Positions 1 through 7,293 of a DNA stretch of 9,655 bases are shown here, piece after piece. The stretch is from positions 1-9,655 of the forward strand of contig JAAURU010000103.1 of assembly GCA_012032075.1 (NCBI GenBank), read 5' to 3'. The translations under genes were made by a program, and so were the position numbers. The notes beneath the pieces were generated by a model. It worked only from the letters and a program-made list of their open reading frames with translations, had not been told where the DNA came from and did not search any database. The stretch is from Flavobacterium sp. (GTDB taxonomy: Bacteria > Bacteroidota > Bacteroidia > Flavobacteriales > Flavobacteriaceae). Position 1 is the stretch's first letter. Each line of letters starts with the position of its first letter.

Positions 1-910
1 ATAGCGTTTCGAATAATAACGATAGAAATATAAGGCAAAACGAAGAGTAAAATGCCCCAAGGAATTAAGAAAACATCAATCCAGAAGAAGTGACATTCTA
101 AAAGTTATCGCGACTTCCATGTGGAATAGGTACTTGTGTTATTGGATTGGCTTTCGAATTTATCCAATAAGGTAAAATACAAAATACAATTAAGAAAACG
201 GCTGAACCACAAAAGAGAACAATTCGTTTAAATAAAGATAAAAAACTTTTAAAGAAAACGAGAAACGTGATTTCTTTATTCGAATTAACCTTTTCTCTCG
301 AAACATCCATAATCACCATTCCTATTAAGGGCGAAATGAAGAAAACCATCCCAAACAAAGGTGTAACATGATGCGAACAAACCGTTACTGCAATTAAAGA
401 TAATGAAGTAAAAAAATATTTCCATTTCCCAGTTTTTATATAGAGATATATTTCGGGCATAGCATGCATCAAAACAGAAACTCCTATGATACTAGGTAAT
501 TGACCAAATATGTGAAGTGTTTCTACAAAGGAAGAAGAAATTATTGCAACAATGGAAGCATAACCTGCAACGGTTCTATTACCCGTAATTAAAACAGCAT
601 ATCTAAAGCTTCCAGTTACAAAGAGAATAATTCCAATAATAGCAACAGTAAACATACCAAATTTTAATCCACCAATATAAGATAGCATTCCAATAGCTTG
701 ATGGACTAAAGGAGGATAGCCCATTACAGTAAAGCCTGTGTACCAACTATAATTCCATGGTTCAAACCAACTAGTAGCATAATGATTCCCAAAAAATAGA
801 TGAATTAATGCATCATAAGTATTTTCAATAGTAAAGAAAATAGCACTTCCATGGAAGGTTAATCCAAAGAGTAATGCTACTATTAAATATTTATTAGAAG
901 TTTCTTTCAA
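1..910 (-). CDS. GT-C-like multi-pass membrane protein (PTPS-related family), partial at left edge, one frameshift
   Basis: Integral membrane protein, probably a lipid-phosphate-sugar-dependent glycosyltransferase of the GT-C type or a 6-pyruvoyl-tetrahydropterin-synthase-related membrane protein. About seven hydrophobic segments are visible (near residues 8-28, 64-80, 85-107, 115-128, 138-158, 166-200 and 227-250). The first periplasmic loop carries D33 and H37 (TYDALIH) followed by a Trp/Tyr-rich stretch (WFEPWNYSWYTG), the layout seen in GT-C enzymes. The frame stops at 98-100, but adding one A to the run at 100-103 reopens it to base 1 with more hydrophobic sequence (LECHFFWIDVFLIPWG), so the stop is probably a sequencing error and the gene continues off the window. 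The start is a TTG directly after an in-frame TAA; it may be a damaged ATG. A weak minus-strand -7 match (TATCTTTA) lies at 937-944. It is divergent from a GT2 fusion gene, which fits a glycosylation role. The family is fairly secure; the reaction is inferred. Confidence 0.6.
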
Positions 911-1051
911 TTAAGGTTTTAATTTCTTTAGTAAGGTAAAGATAATAATAAAGATAATATTGATAAATTTTTACTATCTCAAGAAATTGTCTATTTGTCG
1001 ACAGTAAATTTCCATTCGTCTAAAACTAATTCTCTCACTTTCAGATCTATC

Positions 1052-1059
1052 TATCTTTG
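1052..1059 (+). promoter_or_regulatory. Bacteroidetes-type -7 promoter element
   Basis: TATCTTTG matches the TAnnTTTG consensus exactly and lies 41 bases before the ATG of the receiver-GT2 gene. No convincing -33 TTTG is seen at the usual spacing, so the call rests on the -7 box and its position. Such 8-mers also occur by chance in AT-rich DNA. Confidence 0.45.
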
Positions 1060-1100
1060 AATCAAATAAAAGACAATTAATTTTTTAAAACTACCCCAAT

Positions 1101-2275
1101 ATGAAAATTTTAATAATAGACGATCAAGACTTAGTGTTACTTTCGTTAGAAAAAAGCCTTACCGATTTAGGATATGATGTAATTACAGCAAAAAGTGTTA
1201 CCAATGGTATTTTAAAATATGACAATCATTTACCAGATTTGGTTCTTGTTGATATTAATATTCCTGAAAATGAAAATGATGTAGTAAAAAACAATCATGA
1301 ATTACTTTCTTCTGCTTCAGGTTTAGATATTGTTGAGCATATTAAAGTAGTTAGAGAATCAAATACTCCAGTGATGATTTTATCTGGTAATACAGATGAA
1401 ACTATTATTGAGAGAGGATTTACGCTAGGAGCTGAAGATTACATGAAAAAACCATTGAGTTTAACAGAAATAGGATTACGAGTAAAAAGACTAATCGGTT
1501 CTGGAACTATTTATAAAGTACAACAAGAAAGTCAATTATTACAAAAAGGAGTAATAGGAGTAGTGATTCCTTGTTATAATGAAGAAGAAAGATTACAAAG
1601 CGAAGCATTCAAAAAGTTTGTAAATAGAAATTTAGGGTATCATTTGTGTTTTGTAAATGATGGAAGTAAAGACAATACTTTACATTTATTAAATGAGTTA
1701 GCTAAAGGTAATGAAGACAGAATAAGTGTTTACGATTGTGAAAAAAACGGTGGGAAAGCAGAAGCGGTTCGTTTAGGGATGTTACATTTAGCCAAAGATC
1801 AGCAATTTGACTATATCGGATTTTTAGATGCCGATTTGTCCACTAATTTTGATGATTTCCAAGACTTAGTAACTACCATTTCAAATTCTAATTTTCAAAT
1901 TGTAAGTGGTTCAAGGATGAGTAGAATGGGAGCTGATATTACTAAAGAATCAGCAAGAGCTATTATTAGTAAAACCATTAATTTCATTATTAGAAAAACT
2001 TTGGGAATGGAAATTAATGACACACAATGTGGTGCTAAAATAATGACCAAAGAAATTATTGAAAAACATTTCAAACAAAATTCTTAACGAAATGGTTGTT
2101 TGACGTAGAAATATTCATGAGAATGAAAAAAGTATACGGTTCAAAAGATGCAAAAGAATTAATTTGTGAACAACCTTTAAAAAGATGGATTCACGCTGAC
2201 GGCTCAAAATTAAGCATGAAAGATTCTATTAAGATTATTGGACAAATAGGTCAAATAGCATTTAGTTATAGATAA
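1101..2275 (+). CDS. Response-regulator receiver fused to a GT2 (polyprenyl-phosphate-sugar-synthase-like) glycosyltransferase, one frameshift
   Basis: Two domains on one chain. Residues 1-132 are a CheY-like receiver: acidic pair D7/D8, phospho-acceptor D51 (VLVDINIP), S95 in MILSGN and the K117-P118 pair. About 15 extra residues follow D51 in the loop. Residues 151-391 are a GT2 domain like dolichyl-phosphate mannose/glucose synthases: VVIPCYNEE (154-162), FVNDGSKD (184-191), metal-binding DAD (243-245), GSR (270-272) and NDTQCGAK (307-314). The GT2 part normally loads a sugar from a nucleotide donor onto a polyprenyl phosphate. No transmembrane segment is visible, so it is cytosolic or membrane-peripheral. 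The open frame stops at 2087; restoring one A in the runs at 2073-2080 continues it through KWLFDVEIFMRMK, a typical GT2 end, to a TAA at 2273-2275 (391 residues). The next gene is convergent. No histidine kinase is adjacent. Domain calls are firm; phosphorylation control is inferred. Confidence 0.82.
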
Positions 2276-2296
2276 ATAGTAGGTAGTTTTAGATTG

Positions 2297-2330
2297 AAAA
2301 GGGAGAAGTATTAAAACGACTCCCTTTTTT
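2297..2330. terminator. Bidirectional intrinsic terminator between convergent genes
   Basis: AAAAGGGAG (2297-2305) pairs with CTCCCTTTT (2320-2328) around a 14-base loop. The right arm runs into Ts on the plus strand, and the A-run of the left arm gives Ts on the minus strand. It lies between the corrected ends of the receiver-GT2 gene (2275) and the DUF4407 gene (2334), and so can stop both. Confidence 0.75.
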
Positions 2331-2333
2331 AGG

Positions 2334-3433
2334 TTACATAGATTTTTTTGTTTCGCTACAAAACCATCCGCTTGTAATTTTAATAATTCGGTAGCTTTTT
2401 GTTTTTTATATTTATATAACTCGTTATCTTCTTTAATGTCAGCATATACTTTATCATATATTTCTGAATCAGTTTTGCGGTGTAATTCACTTTGGTATTT
2501 ATTTTGCACCAATGCGTTTTTAAGAGCTAATTCATTATCTTCTTGCTTAAAATCATATTCGCCTTTAGGAGATAATAATTTAGCGATAATTGGAGAAGTT
2601 TCAATAGCTAAAAACAGTAACATAATAAAAAAAGAGGGTAGCCAAGGTAATTTATTTAAAGCATTTATTCGGGCCATTAAACCATCGAAACCTTCTATTA
2701 TAGGTTGTGTTTCTGCTACTTTTTTATCTAAATCAGCTTGAAGTGTTTTTGCTTTCGTTTCTAATTCTGTAATCTTAGCTTGATTGGTTGTTTTTAATAA
2801 GGCTAAGTCTTGCAAAGCAGCATCGTGTTTTTCTCTTTTTTCTTTATAAACCGGTCCTTTTCCTAGTTTTTTTGTACCAGCAGTTCCTTCTGCTTCAGTA
2901 ATATAAACTGCATACAAATCGTTTACTTCTTTTTCTTTTTTAAGAATACCACTTTTTAGACTGTCTATTTGGGCTTTATTTTTATCTAAATCGGATTGGA
3001 AATAATTGCTGACTTCTTTTTTATTATTCAAAGCCATAGCATTTTTCTCTTTCAATAAAACGGTATTGATTTCTTTTTCAAAGATTTTGATTTCCAATGG
3101 TTTTGAAATCACAATAGCAATTATAATTGCCAAAGCAATTCGTGGAGTAGCCTGAATGAATTCGTCCAAGAAACTATCTCTTTTTTTTATAGTTGAAACA
3201 ATAAAACGATCGAGATTGAAGATAAGCAATCCCCAAACTAAACCAAAACCTACTGCTGTAAATACGTTATCAAAGACAGTATATAAAGCATAAGAACCCG
3301 CAATAAAAGCCATAACAGCTGTAAAGAATACAGTAGCTCCTATTCCTGCATATTTGTTTTGTTCTCCGTTAGAGGATGATTGAATAAGGTCTTTGTCTGC
3401 TCCTGAACAAAGGATAAAAAAGTTTTTTAACAT
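2334..3433 (-). CDS. DUF4407 family membrane protein with central coiled coil, 3' frameshift
   Basis: Matches the DUF4407 family as I recall it, a Bacteroidetes-rich membrane family without an assigned function. Hydrophobic segments lie at about residues 28-50, 56-74, 96-112 and 264-284. The signature NLDRFIVSTIKK is at 73-84. Between the third and fourth segments is a long charged, Lys/Glu-rich stretch (about 120-245) with coiled-coil character, followed by a charged C-terminal tail, so it is probably an oligomeric membrane protein with a large soluble helical domain. The observed frame runs on to 2210 as an unlikely tail that crosses the terminator and overlaps the convergent gene. Adding one base to the 7-T run at 2343-2349 ends the protein at 2334 (KQKKSM, 366 residues), just short of the terminator, which I prefer. 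The start ATG at 3433 gives a natural MLKNFFILCSGAD N-terminus. It has its own promoter and appears to be a single-gene unit. Confidence 0.8.
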
Positions 3434-3465
3434 GATGATTGATTTTTTTTTGATGATGATTAGTA

Positions 3466-3473
3466 CAAATATA
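3466..3473 (-). promoter_or_regulatory. -7 promoter element for the DUF4407 gene
   Basis: On the minus strand this reads TATATTTG, an exact TAnnTTTG match, 32 bases before the ATG. No good -33 box was found. Between it and the start is an A/T tract flanked by ATCATCAT-type short repeats (TGATGATGATT at 3451-3461 on the plus strand). Confidence 0.45.
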
Positions 3474-3541
3474 AGACCAATTGTTTCATGTTTATGTTAA
3501 AATGTTGAGAAATAGAAGAATATCTTTATTTTGTTTTCTTT

Positions 3542-3631
3542 GCGTTAAGGATAGAAACGACATCCTTTTATGTAACGGAAGCGAAATAAAAGATAGAGTG
3601 GATAGCCTGATCCACTTATGCGAGGTAACGC
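3542..3631. other. Cloverleaf-like structured intergenic element (candidate RNA or repeat)
   Basis: About 90 bases fold into a closed multibranch structure. The outer stem is GCGTTA (3542-3547) with TAACGC (3626-3631). Hairpin 1 is AAGGAT (3547-3552) with ATCCTT (3562-3567). Hairpin 2 is TTTTAT (3566-3571) with ATAAAA (3586-3591), competing with hairpin 1 for two bases. Hairpin 3 is AGTGGAT (3597-3603) with ATCCACT (3610-3616). Hairpins 1 and 3 share the layout GGATAG...ATCC. No tRNA T-loop is present, so it is not a tRNA. It lies beyond the ahcY terminator and upstream of the DUF4407 promoter. I recall similar GGATAG elements in flavobacterial intergenic regions but cannot name an Rfam family. 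The strand is unclear because the complement also folds. A small open frame across it (3481-3681) has no family resemblance. Confidence 0.45.
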
Positions 3632-3636
3632 CCAAT

Positions 3637-3667
3637 AAAAAACCCTCACAAATAAATGCAAGGGTTT
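3637..3667 (-). terminator. Intrinsic terminator of ahcY
   Basis: On the minus strand AAACCCT (3667-3661) pairs with AGGGTTT (3646-3640), followed by a run of Ts (3642-3637). It lies about 43 bases past the ahcY stop. The loop is 14 bases. Confidence 0.65.
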
Positions 3668-3681
3668 ACTTCATATTATAA

Positions 3682-3705
3682 ACTTCGTATTTCGTACCTC
3701 GTACT
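3682..3705 (-). repeat. Degenerate heptamer tandem repeat (GTACGAA type)
   Basis: Three 7-base units, ACTTCGT, ATTTCGT and ACCTCGT, end to end. On the minus strand they read as GTACGAG, GTACGAA and ATACGAA, the same unit as the repeat inside the phosphopantetheinyl transferase gene. It sits immediately after the ahcY stop and before the terminator. Confidence 0.6.
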
Positions 3706-3709
3706 TTTA

Positions 3710-5028
3710 CTAGTATCTATAATATTCTGGTTTGTATGGTCCTTCAACCGCTACACCAATATATTTTGCTTGATCTGGTCTTAACTCTTCTAATTCCACA
3801 CCTAATTTAGCTAAATGCAAAGCGGCTACTTTTTCATCTAAATGCTTTGGTAACATATAAACTTCATTTTTGTAAGCAGCTGAATTAGTCCATAATTCAA
3901 TTTGTGCTAACGTTTGATTTGTAAAGGAGTTACTCATTACAAAACTTGGGTGACCAGTAGCACAGCCTAAATTTACTAAACGACCTTCTGCTAAAATGAT
4001 AATGTCATTTCCAGCGATAGTATATTTATCTACTTGAGGTTTGATTTCAACTTTAGAAGTACCATGATTTTTATTCAACCAAGCCATATCTATTTCATTA
4101 TCGAAGTGACCAATGTTACAAACGATCGTTTTATCTTTCATTTGTTCAAAGTGATACCCTAAAACGATATCTTTATTTCCAGTTGTTGTGATGATAATAT
4201 CAGCATTTCCAACAACAGTGTTTAATTTTTTAACTTCAAATCCGTCCATTGCAGCTTGTAAAGCACAAATAGGATCAATTTCAGTTACAGTTACAATAGA
4301 ACCAGCACCTCTAAAAGAAGCTGCAGTTCCTTTTCCTACATCTCCATAACCACAAACAACCACTCTTTTACCAGCTAACATAATATCTGTTGCTCTTCTT
4401 ACGGCATCAACCGCTGATTCTTTACAACCGTATTTGTTGTCAAATTTTGATTTAGTAACTGAATCATTTACATTAATTGCAGGCATGTGTAAAGTTCCGT
4501 TTTTCATTCTTTCGTATAAACGGTGAACTCCTGTTGTAGTTTCTTCTGATAAACCTTTGATTCCTTTGATTAACTCAGGATATTTATCGAAAACCATATT
4601 AGTTAAATCTCCACCATCATCTAAAATCATATTTAACGGTTGACGATCTTCTCCAAAGAATAACGTTTGTTCAATACACCAATCGAAATCAACTTCATTT
4701 AATCCTTTCCATGCATAAACTGGAATTCCAGCAGCAGCTATTGCAGCAGCAGCATGATCTTGAGTAGAGAAAATATTACAAGATGACCAAGTAACATCTG
4801 CTCCAAGCGCTACTAAAGTTTCAATAAAGAACTGCAGTTTGAATCTGTCATGTGAAGACATCCTGCAATACGAGCTCCTTTTAAAGGTTGGCTTGCACCA
4901 TATTCTGCTCTCAAAGCCATTAATCCTGGCATTTCAGCTTCTGCTAATTCAATTTCTTTTCTTCCATATTCTGCTAAAGCAATATCTTTTACTTTATAAG
5001 GAACATAAGGGATGGTTTTTGTACTCAT
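3710..5028 (-). CDS. ahcY: S-adenosylhomocysteine hydrolase (adenosylhomocysteinase), frame broken near residue 61
   Basis: Cytosolic NAD-dependent enzyme that splits S-adenosylhomocysteine into adenosine and homocysteine, clearing the inhibitory product of SAM-dependent methylation. Family landmarks: GCLHMT (56-61), SSCNIFSTQDHAAAA (81-95), DDGGDLT, SEETTTG (about 160-166), the catalytic SVTKSKFDN block (K192 and D196, matching human K186/D190), the NAD-binding GYGDVGKG (226-233) and a C-terminal KPEYYRY. The open frame is split into 5028-4813 and 4861-3710. Between them the conserved MTIQTAVLIETL is recovered by removing two extra bases, one near 4845 and one in the T-run at 4826-4828. This yields 438 residues, normal for the family, so I treat it as one intact gene with errors. 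The ATG at 5028 gives MSTKTIPYVPYKVKDIALAE, a typical N-terminus. It is monocistronic, with a promoter at 5062-5094 and a short leader of roughly 25-30 bases, too short for a SAM or SAH riboswitch. Confidence 0.95.
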
Positions 5029-5061
5029 CTATTCGTATATTTGTGATTATTATTGAGCGTG

Positions 5062-5094
5062 CAAAGATACAGAATTCCTTTTTTATTTTCTAAA
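5062..5094 (-). promoter_or_regulatory. ahcY promoter (-33/-7)
   Basis: On the minus strand TATCTTTG (5069-5062) is an exact -7 box, with TTTA (5094-5091) as a near -33 box 21 bases upstream. This is the best-spaced promoter in the window. Transcription would begin about 25-30 bases before the ahcY ATG. Confidence 0.6.
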
Positions 5095-5242
5095 GCATTT
5101 TTGTGATTTTTTGTGAAAATGTCTAATATTGTAATAATTTGAATTTCAGTTTTTTAATTTTATAAGATGTTGCTTTATTCAATTAAACGTAACAGAATTT
5201 CAGAAATTTAGGCTCTAATATGAAATGATTAAACTAATTTAA

Positions 5243-5972
5243 ATGTCTTTTTATAAAGAAATACTCATAAACGAAACGACTTCTATATATGTATGGAAAA
5301 TTGAGGAAGATTTTAATACACTTTTTCGTGAGGTTAAATTAAAAGATTCTTCTTTAGCCAGATTAGAGAGTATGAAATCAGAAAGTCATCAAAAAGGTTT
5401 TTTAGCTGTTAGAATGCTTCTTCAATATATTGGATATTCTGATTTTGATTTATTTTATGATGCGTTTGGAAAACCAAATTTGAAGAACGAAGAGCGAAGT
5501 ACGATGTACGAAGTTATAAGTGGGAAGATGGAAGGAATTATGAACGATAAAGATTTAGACATCCAACATCCAACATCCAACATCCAACATGTTTCCATTT
5601 CTCATTCTTTTGATTTTTCTTGTATTTGCATTAGTACTAGTAAAATTGTGGGTATTGATGTAGAAGTACTAAAAACCTAAAATTTGCCATATTGCTCCTC
5701 GTTTTATGGATGTAAAACATTTAGCAAACCTTAATCAAGAGGATAAAATTAAAAAAGCAACTGTAATTTGGGGTGTGAAAGAAAGTATTTTCAAAATTAA
5801 AAATGAGAAAGGAATTAGTTTTCCAAAGCATATTTTTGAAGATGATTTTCATTTAGGTGATACTTTGGGTAAAGCCCAATTAAAATTCAATAATTGTTTA
5901 GAAGATTATGATTTTAGGTTTGAATTTATAGAAAATTATGCCTTAGTTTGTGCTTTTGAAAACAAAGAATGA
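5243..5972 (+). CDS. Sfp-type 4'-phosphopantetheinyl transferase with repeat-derived insertion, one frameshift
   Basis: Transfers the 4'-phosphopantetheine arm of coenzyme A to a serine of acyl carrier or other carrier proteins. Visible motifs: RMLLQYIGY (57-65), the GKP of the substrate loop (76-78), SISHS (118-122), Mg-binding GIDVE (137-141) and, in the second fragment, WGVKESIFK (the W-x-x-KE motif). The frame breaks at 5680. Removing one A from the five-A run at 5671-5675 joins VEVLK to PKICHIAPRFMDVKH and gives 242 residues. That is about 30-35 more than I expect for flavobacterial relatives, and the excess lies between GKPNL and VSISHS, where relatives have only a few residues; it is encoded by two heptamer repeats. 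It is the first gene of a five-gene operon, overlapping the GGGP synthase gene by 4 bases (ATGA). No clear promoter was seen in 5100-5242. The family is firm; the carrier protein is unknown. Confidence 0.85.
5485..5533 (+). repeat. Degenerate heptamer repeat inside the phosphopantetheinyl transferase gene
   Basis: Seven consecutive 7-base units in register, nearly all of the form GnnnnAA: GAACGAA, GAGCGAA, GTACGAT, GTACGAA, GTTATAA, GTGGGAA, GATGGAA. The first four are clear; the last three are degenerate. The unit matches the one at 3682-3705. It is translated as part of the extra segment between GKP and SISHS. Confidence 0.6.
5560..5590 (+). repeat. Perfect CATCCAA heptamer repeat (4 copies) within coding sequence
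   Basis: Four exact copies of CATCCAA plus a partial CAT. It is translated as DIQHPTSNIQHVS, ending directly at the conserved SISHS motif. Because 7 is not a multiple of 3, gain or loss of a unit would shift the frame, which makes this a possible slippage site. Confidence 0.85.
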
Positions 5973-6682
5973 TAGAAATATATCCTGAAATACTTTTGGC
6001 AAAAGCACAAAAAAGAAAATTATTGGCCATTCTTCTAGACCCTGAGAAATTAATAGTTTCCCAAATTAGTGATTTATGCGTAAAGATTAACGTTTCAATT
6101 GCTACTCATATTTTTATAGGTGGAAGTACTTTTAATGGAAGTCATTTAGATGAATTAATAATTGAAATTAAAAAGTACTCTAATCTACCTGTTTTACTTT
6201 TTCCAGGAGACTATAAGCAAATTTCAGGTGAAGCAAATGGAATACTGCTTTTGGGTTTAATTTCTGGTAGAAATCCTGATTATTTAATAGAACATCAAGT
6301 TAATGCAGTTCCGCTTTTACAAAAAACAAATTTAGAAGTAATCCCAACCGCTTACTTACTTATCGAAAGTGGTACACAAACTGCTGTAGAACGTGTTAGC
6401 CAAACGAAACCTCTAGAAAGAAATAATGTTGAATATGTTTGTCAAACAGCAAAAGCAGGCGAACTTATGGGAAACAAACTAGTATATTTGGAAGCGGGAA
6501 GCGGAGCAACAAATGCGGTTCCGTTTGAAATGATAGTAAAGGTTTCTAGTACTATCAAAATCCCACTAATAGTTGGTGGAGGCATTCGTTCATTGGAACA
6601 AATTCAAAACGCTTTTAAAGCTGGGGCTGATTTGGTGGTTATAGGAACTGCTTTTGAAAATGATAATACTTTTTTTGAATAA
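5969..6682 (+). CDS. Geranylgeranylglyceryl phosphate synthase (GGGPS/PcrB family)
   Basis: TIM-barrel prenyltransferase of the GGGPS/PcrB family, which joins a polyprenyl diphosphate to the sn-1 position of glycerol-1-phosphate, the first step of archaeal-type ether lipids. Motifs: LLDPEK with the Mg-binding Asp (22-27), GGST (51-54), FPGD (78-81), YLEAGSGA (173-180), the phosphate-binding IVGGGIRS (201-208) and a final VIGTAFE (224-230). At 237 residues it is near full length and unbroken. Bacteroidetes, including Flavobacterium, are known to carry group II members, usually hexameric; the physiological product in these bacteria is not well established. Its start overlaps the phosphopantetheinyl transferase stop (ATGA) and its TAA shares a base with the pnuC ATG (TAATG), indicating translational coupling. 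The prenyl chain length cannot be read reliably from the sequence. Confidence 0.92.
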   Translation: MIEIYPEILLAKAQKRKLLAILLDPEKLIVSQISDLCVKINVSIATHIFIGGSTFNGSHLDELIIEIKKYSNLPVLLFPGDYKQISGEANGILLLGLISGRNPDYLIEHQVNAVPLLQKTNLEVIPTAYLLIESGTQTAVERVSQTKPLERNNVEYVCQTAKAGELMGNKLVYLEAGSGATNAVPFEMIVKVSSTIKIPLIVGGGIRSLEQIQNAFKAGADLVVIGTAFENDNTFFE

Positions 6683-7293
6683 TGATAGAATTTTTATTTT
6701 CGCAGTATAAGGAAGTTTCTACTCAAAATATTATTCTTGAGTTTGTTGCATTTGTTTTTGGATTAGTAAGTGTTTTTTATGCCAAAAAAAGAAATGTTTT
6801 AGTGTATCCTACTGGATTAGTTGCTACAATAATTTCTGTTTATTTACTTTATAAAGCAAACTATTTTGGTGATATGGCAATGAATTTTTATTATTCTATA
6901 ATGAGTATTTATGGCTGGATTATTTGGTCAAATACAAGCAAGAACAATATTGTTTCAATTTCTAAAATAAATTTTAAAGAAAAAATTACAGGAATAGTTT
7001 TATTTCTATTAACTTTAGTCTTTACATATTTAATATATCAATTTTTTGAATATGAAATTGAATTATTGAATTATATTGATATACTAACATCTGGAATTTT
7101 CTTTACTGCAATGTGGTATATGGCAAAAAAGAAAATTGAAAATTGGACGCTTTGGATAATAGGCGATATTATTACCGTGCCACTTTATGCATATAGAGGT
7201 TTAGGAATGCTAGCATTACAATATTTAATTTTTACAATAATTGCAATTTATGCTTATTTAGAATGGAAAAAACTTTTACAGAAAAAGATATAA
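6682..7293 (+). CDS. pnuC: PnuC-family transporter (nicotinamide riboside or related vitamin)
   Basis: Inner-membrane facilitator of the PnuC/SemiSWEET-like class, taking up nicotinamide riboside or a related vitamin by diffusion driven by intracellular phosphorylation. At 203 residues it is the usual length. It has about seven hydrophobic segments (near 17-35, 41-58, 66-83, 102-122, 130-147, 156-171 and 173-193). Diagnostic features are NFYYSIMSIYGWIIW (68-82) and ENWTLWIIGD (153-162) followed by VPLYAYRG, which supply the aromatic/Asn residues of the binding site. In Bacteroidetes some members (PnuT) carry thiamine and are preceded by a TPP riboswitch. Here the riboswitch lies 2 kb downstream, so it does not argue for thiamine. 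A NadR-type kinase, a common neighbour, is absent from the window. The gene overlaps the next gene by 31 bases. Confidence 0.88.
   Translation: MIEFLFSQYKEVSTQNIILEFVAFVFGLVSVFYAKKRNVLVYPTGLVATIISVYLLYKANYFGDMAMNFYYSIMSIYGWIIWSNTSKNNIVSISKINFKEKITGIVLFLLTLVFTYLIYQFFEYEIELLNYIDILTSGIFFTAMWYMAKKKIENWTLWIIGDIITVPLYAYRGLGMLALQYLIFTIIAIYAYLEWKKLLQKKI

Noticed and set aside
2436..2741. 101-residue plus-strand open frame
   Set aside because: Antisense shadow of the DUF4407 gene.
3542..3631. tRNA gene
   Set aside because: Size and cloverleaf-like fold suggest it, but there is no T-loop, no D-arm consensus and no 7-bp acceptor stem; the hairpin loops are the wrong sizes.
3481..3681. 66-residue plus-strand open frame
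   Set aside because: It lies across the structured element and the ahcY terminator, has no family resemblance, and its Cys/Arg-rich composition looks like translated intergenic sequence.
5029..5070. SAH or SAM riboswitch before ahcY
   Set aside because: The predicted leader is only about 25-30 bases, too short, and no conserved aptamer blocks are visible.
4839..5093. 84-residue plus-strand open frame
   Set aside because: Antisense to the ahcY 5' end and promoter; hydrophobic composition is a by-product of the complementary strand.
5485..5590. CRISPR array
   Set aside because: Units are 7 bases and directly abutting, without spacers.
5706..5972. Separate small gene (88 residues)
   Set aside because: It is the C-terminal half of the phosphopantetheinyl transferase, with the WxxKE motif, joined by removing one base.
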